Below, in pieces: positions 59,402 through 64,000 of a stretch of DNA of 64,000 nucleotides. The stretch's first letter is position 1; every line of letters starts with the position of its first letter. Location: NCBI GenBank assembly GCA_950097015.1, contig CATNEN010000007.1, forward strand, positions 10,231,001 through 10,295,000, read 5' to 3'. The notes beneath the pieces are model-generated. The model saw only the letters and a list, made by a program, of their open reading frames with translations, was not told where the DNA came from and did no database searches. A program made the translations under genes and the position numbers. Source of the stretch: Macrostomum hystrix (taxonomy: Eukaryota > Platyhelminthes > Macrostomidae).

Positions 59402-62400
59402 CTAAGACTTGCACTTGCGCACGTTAGGCGGAAGACGCTCTTTAGAAAAATCGTCGATTGCTTTAGCGATCGCTCGTTTATAGGGCCCCTTGTCCTTTGT
59501 CTGTAACACCAAGGCCGGATAGGCACAAGAGCTGTTCTTGTCCGGCCGGAGCACGGCCTTGATGTGGCCCACCTGCGGCTGATTAAAAAAACGATCTCGA
59601 CTAACGAGCTGAATTTTACCAACCAACTGCTTGTCCATCCATCGAACACGGATGGTTGCCGTAGCTTCGATAGCCGTAGCGCACGACTCCTCGCCTTGGG
59701 ATGCCGGCAAGATCTTACTTCCGAGCGACTTTCGAGCATCCGTCGTTCGAAGACTCCGAATCGGCTCCGAACGCTCATAATCAGGCGCTGGCAACTGATT
59801 TTCCTTTGACTGCCTGTCTTTGGGCGCCTGTGCCTTTGAAATGGCTGGTTTCAGCATTTCAGCCTCCGCTTTCGACTGGACAGGTATCTTCATCTTCGCC
59901 TCCGACTCTGTCGGCTTCTTGGTCTTCGCCTCCGACTCTGTCGGCTTCTTGGTCTTCGCCTCAGACTCTGTGGGCTTTTTGGTCTTCGCCTCCGACTCTG
60001 TGGGCTTCATGGTCTTCGCCTCAGACTCTGTGGGCTTTTTGGTCTTCGCCTCCGACTCTGTGGGCTTTTTGTTCTTCGCCTCCGACTCTGTGGACTTTTT
60101 GGTCTTCGCCTCAGACTCTGTGGGCTTCATGGTCTTCGCCTCCGACTCTGTGGGCTTTTTGGTCTTCGCCTCCGACTCTGTGGGCTTTTTGATCTTCGCC
60201 TCCGACTCTTTGGGCTTTTTGATCTTCGCCTCCGACTCTGTGGGCTTTTTGGTCTTCGCCTCCGACTCTGTCGGCTTCTTGGTCTTCGCCTCCGACAGTG
60301 TGGGCTTCTTGGTCTTCGCCTCCGACTCTGTGGGCTTTTTGATCTTCGCCTCCGACTCTGTGGGCTTTTTGGTCTTCGCCTCCGACTCTGTCGGCTTCTT
60401 GGTCTTCGCCTCAGACTCTGTGGGTTTCATGGTCTTCGCCTCAGACTCTGTGGGCTTTTTGGTCTTCGCCTCCGACTCTGTCGGTTTCTTGGTCTTCGCC
60501 TCAGACTCTGTGGGCTTCATGGTTTTCGCCTCCGACTCTGTGGGCTTTTTGGTCTTCGCCTCCGACTCTGTGGGCTTTTTGATCTTCGCCTCCGACTCTG
60601 TGGGCTTCTTTGTGACGACCTCCAGTTCAAGTGAGCACTTCCAGACCCCATTAGGCAGAACCGCGTCAGAGTAACTGTCAATAGCCTCCGAAATATCGCC
60701 ATTGAATGGGCCTTCGTCCTGCGTCTGCACAATGAGTGCCGGGTAGGCACGCGCGGTTATCTTATTCGGCCAACGAACAGGCTGGATGTGGCCGACCTGC
60801 GGCGTCTTAAAGCACCGACCTTCGGACACGAACTGATGCTCACCAAAAAAATTCTTGTCCAACCAGCGCACAAGAACGCGATTTTTATGAGTCTGCTTCT
60901 GGTTCGCCGATACGACTTTCTCGTTGTTGTCAGGGGGCTGCTGTGCATCCTCAGTTGACGATAAATGAAAATTGACTCTTGTTCGTTTGACAGGTGGTTG
61001 ATTAAAAGAGTCCACAGTAAGTGACTTCTTTGTTGCGTGTTTAACCGGACTTTTATTTGATTCAACTTCCTCCGCTATTTCTGCTTCTGGTTCAATAGGC
61101 TTCTCAATCTCTGACACGGACTCAAGTAGCTTCTCCACAACTGCGTCCGACTTCACGGGCTTCTTCGCCACGCCCTGCATCTCAAATGGGCACTTCCAGA
61201 CCCCTGGAGGAAGAATCTCGTCAGAGTAGCTATCAACAGCCTGCGAAATATCGTCAGTAAATGGGCCTTCATCCTGGGTCTGCATGATCAGTGCCGGATA
61301 AGCGCGCGCGGTATTCGTCTTTGGCCAGCGAACGGGCTGGATTTGGCCAACACGCGGCGTAATAAAGCACCGACCTTCGGAAACAAACCCATGCTCACCA
61401 TCAAAATTCTTGTCCAACCAGCACACGAGAACAGCATTTTTAAAAGGCGCACGTAATCGGATTGCAGACACAAGAGTTGTGGCTCTTGTCTCTTGGCAAG
61501 CAGACTGAGAAACTCTTGCTTGTTTAGCGGGTGGCGGATTTGACACGAGACATAAACGTGCCTCGTTTATGTTTCGATCATTAAAATTCTTTGAACTATT
61601 AGACGCACGCTTGGACAGTAGAAAAGCTTTGGAAACACGAGAGTTTTCTGACTTCACGGGCTCAGCCTCAACTGGCTTCTCTACGTCTAGTTCGACAGGC
61701 TTATCTACTTCTGGTTCGACAGGTTTATCTGATTCTGGTTCGACAGGCTTATCTGATTCTGGTTCGACAGGCTTCTCTGCTTCCAGTTCATCAGGCGTCT
61801 CTGCTTCCGGTTCATCAGGCATCTCTGCTTCTGGTTCGACAGCCCTCTCTGCTTCTGGTTCGACAAGCTTATCTGCTTCTGGTTCGACAGGCTTCTCTGC
61901 TTCTGGTTCGACAGGCTTATCTGCTTCTGATTCGACAGGCTTCTCTGCTTCTGGTTCGACAGGCTTCTCTGCTTCTGATTCGACAGGCTTATCTGCTTCT
62001 GATTCGACAGGCTTATCTGCTTCTGGTTCGACAAGCTTATCTGCTTCTGATTCGACAGGCTTATCTGCTTCTGGTTCGACAAGCTTATCTGCTTCTGGTT
62101 CGACAGGCTTCTCTGCTTCTGGTTCGACAAGCTTCTCTGCTTCTGGTTCGACAGGCTTCTCTGCTTCTGGTTCGACAGGCTTATCTGCTTCTGATTCGAC
62201 AGGCTTATCTGCTTCTGGTTCGACAGCCCTCTCTGCTTCTGATTCGACAGGCTTATCTGCTTCTGATTCGACAGGCTTCTCTGCTTCTGGTTCGACAAGC
62301 TTATCTGCTTCTGGTTCGACAGGCTTCTCTGCTTCTGGTTCGACAGGCTTCTCTGCTTCTGGTTCGACAAGCTTATCTGCTTCTGATTCGACAAGCTTCT

Positions 62401-62791
62401 CTGCTTCTGGTTCGACAAGCATATCTGCTTCTGGTTCGACAGGCTTATCTGCTTCTGATTCGACAGGCTTATCTGCTTCTGGTTCGACAAGCTTATCTGC
62501 TTCTGGTTCGACAGGCTTCTCTGCTTCTGATTCGACAGGCTTATCTGCTTCTGGTTCGACAAGCTTATCTGCTTCTGGTTCGACAGGCTTCTCTGCTTCT
62601 GGTTCGACAGGCTTCTTTGCATCTGGCTCAAAAGTTTTTCTTGTTTTGCCCACTTGCTCGACGTGCTTTTCTGCTTGCGCAGCTAACTCCGCTGGCCTTT
62701 CATAGTCAGCGGAAGCAGCAGAAGCAGTGACTGAAGACTCAGGACAATGAACAGCAGTAGGTGCCTCATCAGGGATGGTAGTGACTTCGTC
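59402..62791 (-). CDS. Large last exon: decapeptide arrays and three unknown domains
   Basis: 1129 codons plus TAG. The frame starts at an acceptor, not at a start codon. Linkers are of lower GC content than the WD40 exon. The domain copies sit at about 61180-61440, 60618-60888 and 59405-59665. Confidence 0.75.
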   Translation of the reverse strand, partial: DEVTTIPDEAPTAVHCPESSVTASAASADYERPAELAAQAEKHVEQVGKTRKTFEPDAKKPVEPEAEKPVEPEADKLVEPEADKPVESEAEKPVEPEADKLVEPEADKPVESEADKPVEPEADMLVEPEAEKLVESEADKLVEPEAEKPVEPEAEKPVEPEADKLVEPEAEKPVESEADKPVESEAERAVEPEADKPVESEADKPVEPEAEKPVEPEAEKLVEPEAEKPVEPEADKLVEPEADKPVESEADKLVEPEADKPVESEADKPVESEAEKPVEPEAEKPVESEADKPVEPEAEKPVEPEADKLVEPEAERAVEPEAEMPDEPEAETPDELEAEKPVEPESDKPVEPESDKPVEPEVDKPVELDVEKPVEAEPVKSENSRVSKAFLLSKRASNSSKNFNDRNINEARLCLVSNPPPAKQARVSQSACQETRATTLVSAIRLRAPFKNAVLVCWLDKNFDGEHGFVSEGRCFITPRVGQIQPVRWPKTNTARAYPALIMQTQDEGPFTDDISQAVDSYSDEILPPGVWKCPFEMQGVAKKPVKSDAVVEKLLESVSEIEKPIEPEAEIAEEVESNKSPVKHATKKSLTVDSFNQPPVKRTRVNFHLSSTEDAQQPPDNNEKVVSANQKQTHKNRVLVRWLDKNFFGEHQFVSEGRCFKTPQVGHIQPVRWPNKITARAYPALIVQTQDEGPFNGDISEAIDSYSDAVLPNGVWKCSLELEVVTKKPTESEAKIKKPTESEAKTKKPTESEAKTMKPTESEAKTKKPTESEAKTKKPTESEAKTMKPTESEAKTKKPTESEAKTKKPTESEAKIKKPTESEAKTKKPTLSEAKTKKPTESEAKTKKPTESEAKIKKPKESEAKIKKPTESEAKTKKPTESEAKTMKPTESEAKTKKSTESEAKNKKPTESEAKTKKPTESEAKTMKPTESEAKTKKPTESEAKTKKPTESEAKTKKPTESEAKMKIPVQSKAEAEMLKPAISKAQAPKDRQSKENQLPAPDYERSEPIRSLRTTDARKSLGSKILPASQGEESCATAIEATATIRVRWMDKQLVGKIQLVSRDRFFNQPQVGHIKAVLRPDKNSSCAYPALVLQTKDKGPYKRAIAKAIDDFSKERLPPNVRKCKS

Positions 62792-64000
62792 CTGCAGAGG
62801 CAATCATTCAGCAAGTCAATTCAGATGAAAATAAAGATCCGAGGACACTAGGAAGCTATGTAAAAAGCAACTGTATGATCAGCACTCACCTCCAGCTCGT
62901 CGCCAGACACAGTTTCATCCGTCTCGTCAGCCTCGACATCAAATTCAACGGTGGTTCGCTCGTCTGTCAATAAAATGTTGCGAATAGCCTCAACCCGAAC
63001 GAGGCCGCCGCGGCAGCCGATGGCCAGCAGGTTGTCAGCGCCAAGATTGGCATTCCAGGCCAGGCAGCGAATATCGTCGCCGACGTCAGAAATCAGCGGG
63101 CGATGGTGAGCCACGGCATGGAAAGTCTTGGACGAATCTGAAGCGGAAGTCTGACGAGCTGCTTCTGCTACCGCCGCCGCAGTTGCCTCAGAAGATCCCG
63201 CCGCGGGCTCGAGCGTGACCAGCGTGATGCCATTGTTTTTGGCGCAGGCGAAGGCGCCGTGCAGAGGACTACAGTCCAGGTAAGTCTCAGGGCCGGAGGC
63301 AACCATGGCCAACTGGGCAGTGTCGTGGCGAGGCGCCCAGCCGATATCGCCAATAGAGCCGTCCACCTGCAGCGAGGCTGTCGTGAGCAGCTCGCCAGGC
63401 CTCTTGAGGCAGAAAATAAAGATGCGGCGCCCGGCGGCCGCAGCCAGCAGGGTGTCTGGCTGGCCCAGCGGATGCAGGCGAATGTCGTCAATAGCCAACG
63501 CAGCACCCGAAGCATGCGTCGCTTGAACGTTGCAAGCGCTGACAGACCAGGCGTGCGCAGGTGGGTGGTCGGCGGCAGCGGAATCTAAGTTGGCGGAGAG
63601 CCAGATGGCGCACCTGCCATCTGAGAAGCCGGCGGCGAGGACATCGGCACTGCTGGCGCAGGTGTCAAGCGCGGTGACGGCGCATCTGCCACTGGGCAGC
63701 CTGAGCTGCATCATGGAGCCGTCCTTTGCCTCATCCAGCGTCAGAAGACGAACGGCTCCGTCCTCGCAGGCCAGCGCGAGGCGACCCTTGAAGCCAGGAA
63801 GGGCTTTAACACAGTTGACTCGGCCGAAGCTGTACTCCCGCCTAATCGGGCAGCCGGTGGTGCCGATGCCGGGAAGGAGACTCCAGACCTGAAGGCTGCA
63901 ACGCCCGGCAGAGTCCTCTGTGCAGAGCGCCAGGCGCTGAACAGCCGAGCCCGGAGGCGCCGCCAGCCAGGAGAGGCAGACCACAGCAGCACCAGCGTCA
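59402..64000 (-). CDS. WD40-like protein with charged decapeptide arrays and a triplicated unknown domain (5' end outside)
   Basis: Two exons joined in phase 0: 62890 to beyond 64000, and 59402-62791 (donor GAG then GTGAGT; acceptor TGCCTCTGCAG). At least 1499 residues in the window. The N-terminal ~350 residues look like a WD40 propeller ([62 protein letters not shown]). The last blade loosely recalls the TFIIIC subunit GTF3C2, but I would not name it. Then come ~31 decapeptides like [10 protein letters not shown], domain copy 1, a linker, copy 2, ~24 decapeptides like [10 protein letters not shown], and copy 3 at the C terminus. The domain (~87 residues) has W[LM][34 protein letters not shown] and a final KC. 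Nuclear function is a guess from basic NPPPAKQAR-type stretches and WD40. Confidence 0.75.
59405..59665 (-). other. Unknown domain, copy 3 (C terminal, divergent)
   Basis: Reads [16 protein letters not shown] ... [12 protein letters not shown] ... [15 protein letters not shown] ... PNVRKCKS then stop. More basic than copies 1 and 2. Confidence 0.8.
59870..60615 (-). repeat. 30-bp coding minisatellite (KPTESEA array)
   Basis: About 24 in-frame units coding for [10 protein letters not shown]. Nearly charge-balanced (K and E). Shares the core KP-x-E-x-EA with the other array. Confidence 0.95.
60618..60888 (-). other. Unknown domain, copy 2
   Basis: Reads [16 protein letters not shown] ... [12 protein letters not shown] ... 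[15 protein letters not shown] ... [10 protein letters not shown]. Confidence 0.8.
61180..61440 (-). other. Unknown domain, copy 1
   Basis: Reads [16 protein letters not shown] ... [12 protein letters not shown] ... [15 protein letters not shown] ... [10 protein letters not shown]. Roughly 65-70% identical to copy 2 by eye. Confidence 0.8.
61670..62625 (-). repeat. 30-bp coding minisatellite (KPVEPEA array)
   Basis: About 31 in-frame 30-bp units coding for [10 protein letters not shown]-type decapeptides with V/P/S and K/L variation (KLVEPEA, KPVESEA). Acidic overall. Also open in two other frames because the unit is a multiple of three. Confidence 0.95.
62792..62889. other. Short intron of the WD40-like gene
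   Basis: 98-bp intron with GTGAGT and CTCTGCAG borders, no repeats. Confidence 0.7.
62890..64000 (-). CDS. WD40-like exon (5' partial)
   Basis: Open from the window edge to donor GTGAGT at 62884-62889. Contains at least four WD-like blades and an acidic end ([18 protein letters not shown]). GC-rich codon use like the SDR genes. The start codon lies outside the window. Confidence 0.75.

Noticed and set aside
61569-62705. Plus-strand frame of GST/SAS repeats
   Set aside because: Mirror of the 30-bp coding array; the minus frame has flanking unique domain sequence and a proper splice junction.

Overview
The window looks like a GC-rich, intron-containing animal genome. Gene order, spliced exons with GT/AG borders, very repeat-rich introns and possible trans-splice acceptors just before start codons suggest a free-living flatworm of the Macrostomum type. 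The organism is an inference; the sequence alone does not prove it. Nearly all convincing genes lie on the minus strand.

Layout from left to right. (1) Positions 1-4243 hold a tandem cluster of three two-exon short-chain dehydrogenase/reductase (SDR) genes; the first is cut by the window edge. (2) 4244-6314 is AT-rich and nearly empty, with one unassigned exon-like reading frame. (3) 6315-10277 is a four-exon SLC10 (bile acid/sodium symporter family) transporter whose largest intron is filled by a C/G-rich minisatellite. (4) 10514-11875 holds a weak F-box-like exon on the plus strand and a two-exon minus-strand gene of unknown function. (5) 12.2-14.9 kb is intergenic with two minisatellites. 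(6) 15001-55981 is one complete filamin gene. I could join 20 exons into a frame-consistent coding sequence of 7623 nt (2540 residues): two calponin-homology (CH) domains, 22 filamin Ig repeats, two hinges and the C-terminal dimerisation repeat. Four further in-phase exons and one alternative first exon are proposed. (7) 56.0-59.4 kb is intergenic and probably contains the filamin promoter. (8) 59402-64000 (open at the edge) is a gene joining a WD40-like region to a long charged decapeptide-repeat region that carries three copies of an unrecognised ~87-residue domain.

The most striking structural feature is that most filamin introns, and two SLC10 introns, carry their own tandem array (units of 4 to 77 bp, up to 7.2 kb long), often starting within 100 bp of an exon. 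Three arrays repeat the palindrome CACGTG dozens of times.

Functionally the genes are ordinary animal housekeeping and cell-biology genes: lipid/retinoid-type reductases, a membrane transporter, an actin cross-linker, and a probably nuclear scaffold. There is no operon logic. The main novelties are the triplicated domain protein, the cysteine-saturated segment in the SDRs, the glutamine-rich inserts between filamin repeats, and the intronic satellite landscape.
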